From Pomphorhynchus laevis (Eukaryota; Acanthocephala; Palaeacanthocephala; Echinorhynchida; Pomphorhynchidae): a DNA stretch of 64,000 nt. The stretch is taken from NCBI GenBank assembly GCA_012934845.2, contig WNNJ02003592.1, positions 124,001 to 188,000 of the forward strand, in the 5' to 3' direction. Under the pieces are notes generated by a model, which saw nothing but the letters and a program-made list of their open reading frames with translations, was not told the origin of the DNA and did not search any database. Below, in pieces: positions 54,270 through 64,000 of this stretch (positions within the stretch are counted from its first letter, which is position 1; the number at the start of each line of letters is the position of its first letter). Position numbers and translations under genes: made by a program.

Positions 54270-54540
54270 TAAATTAAGTCAGCTTTATTACCAACCATTA
54301 AGTTATCCTTTAGTTTGTTAATATAAAACGCTTCTAAGATCTCACGTTTAAACATACTGGATTATTTTGATAATATGGTAGTTCCATCGAAATCAATTAT
54401 GTGATCATTATTAATACTATGGTAAACTAAGGCACTGCTTGTCCCACGTTTAAGTGTGCATTTATGCTGACTTACTCTTTAATTTATACCTTGTCCAGTT
54501 TGATGTATGTATATTTTATCGCAGTCTTTAAAAAGGGAAG
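54270..54540 (-). pseudogene. PLE GIY-YIG endonuclease fragment, second copy
   Basis: Reading 54540 down: 'KDCDKIYIHQTGQG', 'RVSQHKCTLKRGTSSALVYH', 'NDHIIDFDGTTIL', 'KREILEAFYINK'. It matches the PLE nuclease core (reference 'CDKIYIGQTGRxLxxRVxEH...AxxxHxxxxxHxxDF...REIxEAxxI'). YIH replaces the expected YIG. Two stops interrupt it. It is closer to the consensus than the 46.9-kb piece. No RT is beside it. Confidence 0.75.
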
Positions 54541-55150
54541 ATATTTATAATTATATATTACAATCATGTATAATATATTAATATAATTATTTATTAATAT
54601 AATCTTCAAAATACTTTATTAAAATCTTCATCAAATACCAATATAATATTATATGCAAGTAGTTACTAGCGAAATATCAAAATAAATTTGTTGACTTTCA
54701 ATTATACCTGATCATTCCTGAATATTTTAAAATACAGATGAATATATTTCTTAAAATAAATTATTATTTATCGGAAATAAAAGATTGTTAATATTATATT
54801 ATTATAATAAGTATAAAAAAATATAATTTTTATATTAAGTATAAAAATACTTTAAAAAAGCCACGATACGCTTCGCCTAATTGTGGCTAATTGGAGTTCA
54901 CTGTTTAATGCAGAGAGTTTAGAATCTTTAAAGGGTTCAAAAAATTAATTAATTAAATATTTAAATTGAAAAATTATTTAAAAAAAATAGAAAAAATCTA
55001 ATTTAACCTAAACAAAACATCGATGCATAGAGCCGCAGAATTTGTGGTGTATTGATGTATTTGTGATATATCGATGTATTTGTAACTGCAAATTTATCGA
55101 TATCTTTCAAACACTGAGTTAATGAAACGGACTTTTACGGTCCCTACACA

Positions 55151-55961
55151 AAAATTCTACATAACTTATGTCTGCTAAGAGTCTGTTCGAAACGGCAGTA
55201 TCTGCTTTAATAAGGCTACAATGGATTAATTCTGCCGTATCATTTTGTCAATTAAAATGCGAATTTTCTCTCACTACTTTCAAATAAAAATGTCATAATC
55301 ATGAAATACCTTTTCGAATTAACGCAAATTCATCTTAATTATTCAATAAGAGTCAATTTACGAATCAAAATATTTGATAATAAAGAACTACAATCTAAGA
55401 TTAGATAAATTCACATTTTAACATTTTTGATTAAATATGATTATCTATAATTTGAGGCAAATAATTATCTAATTAATTATAAAGTTGATTAACTATTTAA
55501 TTACATCAAAGTAATTAGGGATAATCGAAATCAATTATTTTATCAATAATTTAAATTTGAATTCCGATGAATAATTCCTTATTTGACGGATAAACAAGGA
55601 ACAACAACACATTTATAGAATACCAAATATATTTACCGTTAATTAGAAAGCCAAAAATCAGCCTTTTTTTATATTTTTTAATTCAAGCAAATAATCGTGC
55701 ATTTTGCGTTTGTTGTTTATGTTTATAAAGTATTAATATAAACTTTTAAATGTAAACAAATATTTAATTTTATATTTTTTAAAGCAAATACACACATTTA
55801 TAAACATTATCTAAATGGAAAATAAACAAAAGTGACTATATCATTAAACTAACTAAACCTTAAATACCTTTTCGAAAGTATTAAAAAAAATTATTTTATT
55901 GATTTAAAAACATTCGTGCAAATAAAAAAAGTTTTTAAATAAAAAACATTTAGTAAAAAAT
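55151..55961. other. AT-rich flank of the satellite array
   Basis: No gene is seen. From about 55890 A/T phrases ('AAAAAACATTTAGTAAAAAA') run into the satellite. Confidence 0.5.
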
Positions 55962-58560
55962 CGTTTAATTTGCTGGTTATAACTTAATTTGTTGAAAAAA
56001 AAAGATTTTATTATTATAAAAAAATCAAATTTGATAAATCATTTTATAAAACAATTTTAATTTCAATTGAAGTTTTTAATTAAAAAATTTATAAGAATAG
56101 ATTTTATTATAAAAAAATCAAATTTGATAAATCGTTTTATAAAACAGTTTTAATTTTAAATAAAGTTTTTAATTAAAAAATCGTTTAATTTGCTGGTTAT
56201 AACTTAATTTGTTGAAAAAAAAGATTTTATTATAATAAAAAAATCAAATTTGATAAATCGTTTTATAAAACAGTTTTAATTTTAAATAAAGTTTTTAATT
56301 AAAAAATCGTTTAATTTGCTGGTTATAACTTAATTTGTTGAAAAAAAAGATTTTATTATAATAAAAAAATCAAATTTGATAAATCGTTTTATAAAACAGT
56401 TTTAATTTTAAATAAAGTTTTTAATTAAAAAATCGTTTAATTTGCTGGTTATAACTTAATTTGTTGAAAAAAAAAGATTTTATTATTATAAAAAAATCAA
56501 ATTTGATAAATCATTTTATAAAACAATTTTAATTTCAATTGAAGTTTTTAATTAAAAAATTTATAAGAATAGATTTTATTATAAAAAAATCAAATTTGAT
56601 AAATCGTTTTATAAAACAGTTTTAATTTTAAATAAAGTTTTTAATTAAAAAATCGTTTAATTTGCTGGTTATAACTTAATTTGTTGAAAAAAAAAGATTT
56701 TATTATTATAAAAAAATCAAATTTGATAAATCATTTTATAAAACAATTTTAATTTCAATTGAAGTTTTTAATTAAAAAATTTATAAGAATAGATTTTATT
56801 ATAATAAAAAAATCAAATTTGATAAATCGTTTTATAAAACAGTTTTAATTTTAAATAAAGTTTTTAATTAAAAAATCGTTTAATTTGCTGGTTATAACTT
56901 AATTTGTTGAAAAAAAAAGATTTTATTATTATAAAAAAATCAAATTTGATAAATCGTTTTATAAAACAGTTTTAATTTTAAATAAAGTTTTTAATTAAAA
57001 AATCGTTTAATTTGCTGGTTATAACTTAATTTGTTGAAAAAAAAGATTTTATTATAATAAAAAAATCAAATTTGATAAATCGTTTTATAAAACAGTTTTA
57101 ATTTTAAATAAAGTTTTTAATTAAAAAATCGTTTAATTTGCTGGTTATAACTTAATTTGTTGAAAAAAAAAGATTTTATTATTATAAAAAAATCAAATTT
57201 GATAAATCATTTTATAAAACAATTTTAATTTCAATTGAAGTTTTTAATTAAAAAATTTATAAGAATAGATTTTATTATAAAAAAATCAAATTTGATAAAT
57301 CGTTTTATAAAACAGTTTTAATTTTAAATAAAGTTTTTAATTAAAAAATCGTTTAATTTGCTGGTTATAACTTAATTTGTTGAAAAAAAAGATTTTATTA
57401 TAATAAAAAAATCAAATTTGATAAATCGTTTTATAAAACAGTTTTAATTTTAAATAAAGTTTTTAATTAAAAAATCGTTTAATTTGCTGGTTATAACTTA
57501 ATTTGTTGAAAAAAAAAGATTTTATTATTATAAAAAAATCAAATTTGATAAATCATTTTATAAAACAATTTTAATTTCAATTGAAGTTTTTAATTAAAAA
57601 ATTTATAAGAATAGATTTTATTATAAAAAAATCAAATTTGATAAATCGTTTTATAAAACAGTTTTAATTTTAAATAAAGTTTTTAATTAAAAAATCGTTT
57701 AATTTGCTGGTTATAACTTAATTTGTTGAAAAAAAAAGATTTTATTATTATAAAAAAATCAAATTTGATAAATCATTTTATAAAACAATTTTAATTTCAA
57801 TTGAAGTTTTTAATTAAAAAATTTATAAGAATAGATTTTATTATAATAAAAAAATCAAATTTGATAAATCGTTTTATAAAACAGTTTTAATTTTAAATAA
57901 AGTTTTTAATTAAAAAATCGTTTAATTTGCTGGTTATAACTTAATTTGTTGAAAAAAAAAGATTTTATTATTATAAAAAAATCAAATTTGATAAATCGTT
58001 TTATAAAACAGTTTTAATTTTAAATAAAGTTTTTAATTAAAAAATCGTTTAATTTGCTGGTTATAACTTAATTTGTTGAAAAAAAAGATTTTATTATAAT
58101 AAAAAAATCAAATTTGATAAATCGTTTTATAAAACAGTTTTAATTTTAAATAAAGTTTTTAATTAAAAAATCGTTTAATTTGCTGGTTATAACTTAATTT
58201 GTTGAAAAAAAAAGATTTTATTATTATAAAAAAATCAAATTTGATAAATCGTTTTATAAAACAGTTTTAATTTTAAATAAAGTTTTTAATTAAAAAATCG
58301 TTTAATTTGCTGGTTATAACTTAATTTGTTGAAAAAAAAAGATTTTATTATTATAAAAAAATCAAATTTGATAAATCATTTTATAAAACAATTTTAATTT
58401 CAATTGAAGTTTTTAATTAAAAAATTTATAAGAATAGATTTTATTATAAAAAAATCAAATTTGATAAATCGTTTTATAAAACAGTTTTAATTTTAAATAA
58501 AGTTTTTAATTAAAAAATCGTTTAATTTGCTGGTTATAACTTAATTTGTTAAAAATAGAG
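55962..58560. repeat. AT-rich satellite, 15 units, two unit lengths
   Basis: Units start with CGTTTAATTTGCTGGTTATA at 55962, 56182, 56308, 56434, 56654, 56877, 57004, 57130, 57350, 57476, 57696, 57919, 58046, 58172, 58299 and 58519 (last one truncated). Spacings are 126-127 bp (short, S) or 220-223 bp (long, L). S is a ~32-bp head plus a ~94-bp body (GATTTTATTA..., TCAAATTTGATAAATC, TTTTATAAAACA); L has the body twice, the second one joined by TTATAAGAATA. The order S L L' S S L at 56308-57349 is repeated from 57350 (S L L' S S), a higher-order repeat of 1042 bp. No coding content. Confidence 0.95.
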
Positions 58561-60420
58561 AATAGATTTTATTATAAAAAAATCAAATTTGATAAATCAT
58601 TTTATAATTATTATAAAACAATTTTGATTTATTGAAAATTAAAAATAGTTATTATAAGTAATTGTACTTATATAATTTATCTTAAGCAATTGATTAAATG
58701 GAATATAAATGAAATAGGAACATTTTGTTGGTTATAACAGCATTTAATTTGTTGAAAATAAAAAATAATTTTTAATTAATATAAAACCCTTTGTTGAAAA
58801 TAAAACATTCAATATGAATGTTTAGTTTGGATTTCAAATTGAATATTTTATTTAAATGTGATAGAAATAAATTTATAGCTTTTAATAATTATTAAAACGT
58901 TTAATAAAAAAGTTTTATAATTATTATACAAATTTTATTATTGAAAAATAGTATTTTTATAAAAACATTTAATTTGTTGAAACTTATAAAACATAATGTC
59001 TTAATTTTTATAAAAATACATTTAATTGAGAATTACAAAAATAATGTTTTAATGTAATAATATGTTTTAATTGTTATACAAAGCATTTCATCTGTTGAAA
59101 TTCAAACATTTGAATTATTGATAAATAGTATTTTATAACTATTAATAACTATAAATAACTTAATTCAAATTGTTTTGAAAATGTTTTGAATTATTGAATT
59201 ATAAATAATTAATTCGTTTAAAAACAAAAAAATGTAATTAAAATGCTAAACTTTAGTTGATGAGCAAAATCGCGCAGTAAGTAATCAAGGGTATCTTCTA
59301 AATCTATTTGATAAGTCATCATCTAACCAGTTTATATATTTTGCGACGACGCTTAAAGTTTAATAGTCATCAATTTTTTTATCGTTTTCCCTAGCTCAAA
59401 TTGCGAATTTAATTACACTTTCTCTTTACGAAGCGTGATGAGCGCACATTCCCAGTCGCCAAAAGGCACTTCAAAGAAAGCGTTATATTTTGCATTTCTC
59501 TTCCTAAATGACTCATGTTTGACAATCATAATTTATAGCAACATTAATTTACGCTTTGTCTGTAATGTTTTGGAAACCATTTTCAACAGGTAAAAATTCT
59601 AAGAGTAAATTTTAACTTCACGAGTTTGTGCCTTTCGAATTAATATATATATATAGTTCTACTAAACTTATTGACTAAATATATTCGTAACGGTTAAAAT
59701 GCCAATTAAATATTTATAACCGATAAAATATCTTCGGTTATAATTAAGTTTACTTTCTCCTTGTAATTCTTTCAAACAATGGGGAAGACAAATGCATACT
59801 GAGTAAAACGAAACGCAGCAGATTTTATTAGGAAACTATTTTTTGTGATGTGAAGAAAATGCATACAACATAAGGTTCGTGAAAATACATAGATAAATTA
59901 GTCGTTATGATTCTACGCATTGACTACTTAGTAAGCAGACATCGATTTCGCTTTCATTTGCATATTATTAATAATTTTTTATCACGGCTAATACATTCAC
60001 AGAATTTTATGGTCGAATGTTTTTAGTCGCAGAACCAGTGATGTGATATTATGCTTTTTTAAATTTTAAAAGCTGTATACTTAAATTCAACAAATTACTT
60101 CAACAACATTAACAGCTTACTTAAAATATTTACTTAGAATATTTTAAAAGAATATAAACTAGTTTTTATGAATACATTAAAAGTTTGATATATCATCTGT
60201 TCGAATAAGATTATATATATCATTAGGCGAAATATGGAAAAATGTCGCTTAATTGTCGATTACCTTGTTATAATTTATAAATAATCTCGCACTGTCGATT
60301 ATTAATATTAAATAATTTATATATTTATTAATATTACTTTAATATTATTTTTCTAATTATTATTTTTGAAGGTTAATAAATATTATTACGAACAAAATAT
60401 ATCTTCTTATTTTTCTTCAG
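58561..60420. other. Decayed satellite margin and AT-rich DNA
   Basis: Phrases of the satellite head recur, badly diverged, at about 58720-58760 ('TTGTTGGTTATAACAGCATT', 'AATTTGTTGAAAA'), 58960-58985 and 59080-59105, so the old array extended to about 59230. From 59240 the sequence is unrelated. A slightly GC-richer part at 59.25-59.52 kb has no readable protein. Confidence 0.55.
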
Positions 60421-60930
60421 CGTTTGATCCGCTTCGTTACGGAGTCTGCTAGACGAACTCCGTAAGTGGACGGACCGTACCATTGTAGTCACCATTCGCA
60501 AAGTTCATTAAGACAGCATTTCATAATGATGATGCGACGGTTTTTTACGGCTGACTTGTCACACAGTATATCGCCAACCCTCATTTTTCTCAGCATTGGC
60601 TTGGGGCCGGGCATGGTGAAGTAAAAATATAGTAGTATAGAACCTAAATTGCATGTTGTTTCTGAAAATCTCGAATTTCAAACTTCTACTATATGACAAC
60701 GAAATGAACGCGTTGACATTGCTTGTAATGACTTTTGAGGTTATATGATGACCCGGTTCATTATGTACATTTGTGTTTTAACCACTTGATATCGTCTCCT
60801 CTCTTGAATCGTCAAACAACTAGTTATACGACGAAAAATGGAAATATGTTAAATATGGGAAACGCATTGCAACTATTGAAATTATCCAATTTAATCCAAT
60901 TGTTATGTCATCACTAGGAGAGATGTTCTG
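60421..60930 (+). other. Coding-like, unrecognised block
   Basis: It is GC-richer than its surroundings. One frame near 60555-60627 reads 'VTQYIANPHFSQHWLGAGHG', with an in-frame stop after 'EVKI'. A perfect 9-bp hairpin (TTACGGAGT at 60437-60445, ACTCCGTAA at 60457-60465) lies at the start. A further short frame at 60735-60917 has no resemblance to a known family. It may be the preceding part of LINE-G, whose C-terminus follows, but I cannot show it. Confidence 0.3.
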
Positions 60931-60934
60931 AAAG

Positions 60935-61285
60935 CGCTAATTGTTTCGGAAAGACTGACAGGAAAAATCGAAAGAAATAATCAATTATATGTTTTCGAAC
61001 CAGTGTCAATAGAGTCCTTAGGTGCGATAGGCCCGTACACCACACAAAAAATCGAAATAATAATCAATCATATAGTTTAAATAACCAATTATATGTTTTC
61101 GAACCGGTGGCAATAGAGTCTTTAGGTGCGATCGGCCCATACAGTACCCAATTTCTGGACGAATTTGGCAGGCGATTGAAGAGGAGTACCGAGATCGACG
61201 ATGATCGTTTTTTCGATTCCAAAAACTAAGTGTAGCCGTTCAACGAGGCAACGCAGCATGCATCGAGCAGAGCATGCAAGATTGC
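60935..61285 (+). mobile_element. LINE-G 3' end, second copy with internal duplication
   Basis: Frames read 'NQLYVFEPVAIESLGAIGPY', 'STQFLDEFGRRLKRSTEIDD' and 'LSVAVQRGNAACIEQSMQDC'. This is the same C-terminal signature as in the fragment at 48.2-48.35 kb ('MAVESLGA', 'LILAVQRGNAACFIESS'). The 'EPVSIESLGAIGPY' coding stretch occurs twice (60991-61040 and 61095-61145), a local duplication of about 100 bp. The rest of LINE-G is missing. Confidence 0.75.
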
Positions 61286-61852
61286 GATCAATAAATAAAC
61301 ATCATTTATCTACCTTGAAATATTTCATCTAGATAATATTTAAATTATATAGTGATATTATATTATAATTGGAAATCACACTGAGTTTTAAAATGGTAAA
61401 GACAGCGTCCTAATATGTATTAGCGCAGTACTTTCGCAACTCCATCATCACGAAAATTAATAGTCGAATTGATAAACGTCTATTTGTTAGTTAATTTTTG
61501 ACACTATGTGATCAATGTATTGTAATTTGTAATAAATATTTTTCTCTAAAAAAGGGTTATAGTCATAAGTTATACCTTGAATACCTTCAAACAATCAAAT
61601 TATAAATAGCACTTAAAAAAATACATATTTTATGTCATACGAAGGCGTTGATAAAATTATATGTAACGAATACTTTGTCAATTGACGACCTATAATATGG
61701 TCACAAGAAGGTTTTTTTTTGGATGGAGACACGATTGCAATAGCTGACCCCGATCTTCAAATGTTTAAAATATCAAGGAAATTGCAAAAGACCAGCCCGA
61801 ATGTGATGAATAAATGGTATGTAGACAATGCCCATTGGGAAGGAACAGCACA
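61286..61852 (+). other. AT-rich spacer with a small unrecognised frame
   Basis: Mostly noncoding. Toward its end, 61722-61873 reads DGDTIAIADPDLQMFKISRK and 'VMNKWYVDNAHWEGTAHDII', then a stop. It has no ATG at the start and is preceded by a T run, so it could be an exon relic or a TE scrap. It runs a few bases into the 1.82-kb repeat. Not recognised. Confidence 0.35.
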
Positions 61853-63675
61853 TGACATTATAAAAATATAAAATAAAATAAATGAGATTAAATAATTGTA
61901 TAATTTTAAGCTAAATTTTAAGAAATGTTATTGACGCACGCTGACAAATGTATGAAAAGTATCCTAGTCGATTTAAGTCGAAGTAATATCATATGAGCTG
62001 GCAATTCTATGCTTGCGATTGAGTCATTAAAATATGAGAGCGAGTTTGTAGAAATGAAAGTGAATAATTGTTGTATAGATTAATCAAATAGCGAGATACG
62101 AACCTCAAATTGCTTATACGTTAATGAGTCACTCGGATTAGGAAAGATGGAATTACATAAAACGGTTGATGAACTGCATGGAAATAACTCTGTTCCATTA
62201 AAAACAACAGTAGATATTAAATTACTGCCTACAATGATTAAACCAACGATTACAGATTTGGACGAACCATTCAAGACAATTCGATATATACAGATAGCAT
62301 TTAATAATATTTATTAGAATATACGACAGCAATACAATGGAAAATATTCTGAATTATCCATTCAGTAAAGACTAAAATTGAAGTTTGTAAACACCTGGTG
62401 GAAGAAATAAAAACAGTAAAAGAATATACAAGAACAAATAAGAGGTTAATTGATGAAATCGGACTCTGATAAAGATAACACTATTTCATGCTGGAAAAAA
62501 GGAATTGTCTTCCTGGTTATAAGGTGGACCAATTAAGAATGACATAATGCATATCTAAGGTTGAGAATTCTGAGATGTCACATTAGTAAGGTACGGGTTA
62601 ATGCCGGATGACGCTCGTAGACAATGTTTCTGTGGATCGTAATTTAATGTAATCCTTACAATGTCGTGTACTTATGGAGGGATAAACGATAGTTAGTCAC
62701 AACACTGTGATAGCCATCGAAATAAGCGTAGCTGTCTATTGTTCAATAAAACATAAAGTCCGATCATAGTACTAATTCAATGTTCAATGCGTAGGGTTAT
62801 TCAGTGAACTATTTGAGTGTATCTAATGTAAGCGTGTATCTATGTAAGCGTGATTGACAAGTATGAAACTAAAAAATGTAAAATTTAAAATGTAAATTTA
62901 TGAAACGTAAAATCCAAACGCATGTATAACCCAACAAAATTATTTAATCATAATGAAAAAAAATCCAAACACTTGGAACGAGTTAAAAAGTCAGAGCCAT
63001 ACTTATTACAGCTATCTTTCATGTTATGGAAAGTGTGGAAAATATATAAAATATACGTGGGCAGATTGCAACAAGGAATGCTACAAATTGTGGACAAAGT
63101 TATACTGAGATAATAACACATTTAAGAAGAATGATTTCTATCACGCTAGTACTAGTGGTATTTCTGTATTTAAGAGAGGCTCATAACAAGCGGATTTTTC
63201 AAAAGGTTGTGTTTTGTTGATATTAATTAAAGCTCAAATAAAAAATATCGTATATTATAATATACAATATTATAATTGTATTATAATATTACAATATATT
63301 ATAATATATATGGCTAGGGTAATTTCCATGTGTCTCAGGGGTCCCCGTTTCCCGCGCCCATACTCTATTGGAAGTCCATCGTAGTCAGCGTTGCGCGCTT
63401 GCTCGTGGAAATGTTTAATTTTGTTATTTAAAGATACAATTTTCTTTTTATAATGGCTCATTTGTGGGAACCTCTTACTCTATTATATTATGTAATCAAT
63501 AATAAAAAATTATATAATACGTTATAATTAGTATTATTAAGACTATATAAGCTCAAAGCGGATTTAAAAAAGGTAGTGTTTTGTTATTATTAATAATGAA
63601 TTCAATAAATAAAAACAAATAATATTTTGTAAAATACTGTTTTCCATAATGTTTTATCAAATAATTCAGATATTA
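61853..63675. repeat. 1.82-kb dispersed repeat, copy 2
   Basis: Same orientation and about 98% identical to 2087-3910. The differences I see are about 30 substitutions and small indels: +5 bp at about 61870, -2 bp at about 62466 and -3 bp at about 62957. The frame at 62147-62317 (MELHKTVDELHGNNS) is unchanged, the 62922-63113 frame keeps its phase across the 3-bp gap, and the 63270-63461 minus frame is kept with changes. The frame that existed at 2530-2763 in copy 1 is broken here by the 2-bp gap. Left edge TGACATTATAAAAA; right edge ATTCAGATATTA. Flanks are unrelated. Confidence 0.85.
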
Positions 63676-64000
63676 GTTTATTATTAATTTATTATTAATT
63701 ATTAAATATTTACATTTTTAACTTAATCAATGAGATTGAAGTATATTTTACTTAATTGAAGTTTAATTAGCTATATCTTACTTAATTTTAATTAAAGTAT
63801 ATTAAAAATCGCGTGTATTTTACCAATCGTTAAGTATCTGTCAAAAAATAATAGATATACTTTCTTAAAAGTGGATCATATATCATACATAAATATTTAA
63901 TAGACCATTATAAAAGTAAACCTTTAAGTTTATTATATTGGTTGTTTATTAAATAATGATTAATATTTTTAATTAATTTATTTCGTTGATTATTTTTTAA
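63676..64000. other. AT-rich end of window, nothing seen
   Basis: Simple AT-rich DNA with TTATTAATT-type phrases; no gene. Confidence 0.5.

Larger units (their letters stand above)
51505..55150. repeat. Diverged ~0.6-kb repeat units, interrupted by TE insertions
   Basis: Unit 1 (about 51505-52087) opens ACAATTACGTTTATATTTAT-GCTTAAAT and closes ...AATGAAACGGATTCTACCGTCCC. A second opening lies at about 52095 (ACAAAATTACATTTATATTTTTTGCTTAAAT). Its matching closing part is at about 54840-55150 (AAAAATTAATTAATTAAATA, ATCGATATCTTTCAAACACTGAGTTAATGAAACGGAC, 'ACGGTCCC'). Between the opening and closing of unit 2 sit LINE-E (52.6-53.95 kb) and a PLE scrap (54.27-54.54 kb). So the simplest reading is two tandem units, the second split by insertions. 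Units are noncoding and well diverged. Confidence 0.55.

Noticed and set aside
55962-58560. Regular repeats as a CRISPR array
   Set aside because: Units are contiguous and nearly identical over their whole length, with no variable spacers and no cas genes. It is an AT-rich satellite in a eukaryotic genome.
2087-63675. The two 1.82-kb repeats as terminal repeats of one giant element
   Set aside because: The DNA between them is a patchwork of old, unrelated insertions in both orientations. No target-site duplication or common gene set supports a single 61-kb element. A repeat inserted twice is simpler.
1-64000. tRNA, rRNA or snRNA genes
   Set aside because: I looked for box A/box B-like pairs with cloverleaf arms and for rRNA cores and saw none that I could defend by eye. 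A covariance-model scan would be decisive.
1-64000. A new multi-gene defence or metabolic system
   Set aside because: Almost all readable proteins belong to retroelements. No cluster of co-oriented, intact, non-TE genes is present.

Overview
The window is AT-rich eukaryotic DNA from what looks like an invertebrate animal. It is a graveyard of transposable elements (TEs) of several clades, most of them 5'-truncated or decayed. They are apurinic-endonuclease LINEs, a LINE with a restriction-like C-terminus, Penelope-like elements (PLEs), and Ty3/Gypsy fossils. The standard genetic code fits every reading frame I read. I cannot fix the phylum from the sequence. I see no recognisable conserved host gene, no rRNA or tRNA, and nothing bacterial. 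One intact 239-codon ORF of unknown function (49.1-49.8 kb, minus) is the best candidate host gene.

Layout. 1-4.3 kb: AT-rich DNA holding the first copy of a 1.82-kb repeat (2087-3910). 4.3-16.3 kb: decayed LINEs of at least three families in both orientations. 16.8-19.3 kb: a 231-bp tandem repeat beside a decayed Gypsy fossil. 19.3-26.0 kb: LINE-A, a CR1-type 3' end, then a CR1-like LINE. 26.9-27.8 kb: a PLE reverse transcriptase with a structured, hammerhead-like segment and flanking direct repeats. 28.6-31.1 kb: LINE and PLE scraps. 31.2-35.1 kb: a more complete Gypsy fossil. 35.6-40.1 kb: the best-preserved element, LINE-A, with eight 20-bp 5' monomers, ORF1, an uninterrupted 969-residue ORF2 and an ATT-repeat tail. 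40.1-41.4 kb: the 3' half of another LINE. 41.4-41.95 kb: a gag-like LINE ORF1 fragment. 42-46.7 kb: AT-rich DNA with foldback elements. 46.8-48.4 kb: a PLE endonuclease scrap and the C-terminal part of a restriction-like LINE. 48.6-49.8 kb: the unknown ORF. 51.5-55.2 kb: a roughly 0.6-kb repeat apparently interrupted by a LINE and a PLE scrap. 55.96-58.56 kb: a satellite array with higher-order structure. 60.4-61.3 kb: a second copy of the restriction-like LINE 3' end. 61.85-63.68 kb: the second copy of the 1.82-kb repeat, same orientation, about 98% identical by eye.

How the parts relate. LINE-A copies (labels A-F are mine) lie at 4.3-5.8(-), 9.9-12.1(-), 19.6-22.1(+), 28.6-29.2(-) and 35.6-40.1(+). 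The last is the reference for reading the others. A LINE with the same 5' UTR but a different ORF1 body lies at 8.9 kb. The 3' ends of the two LINE-A copies that keep one form the same small hairpin with a compensatory base change, which points to an RNA element used in reverse transcription. I found no gene cluster that forms a new system. The most interesting signals are RNA-level and repeat-level: LINE-A 5' monomers and 3' hairpin, the PLE-linked structured segment, the satellite higher-order repeat, and the young 1.82-kb repeat pair. Coordinates of decayed elements are approximate to tens of bases.
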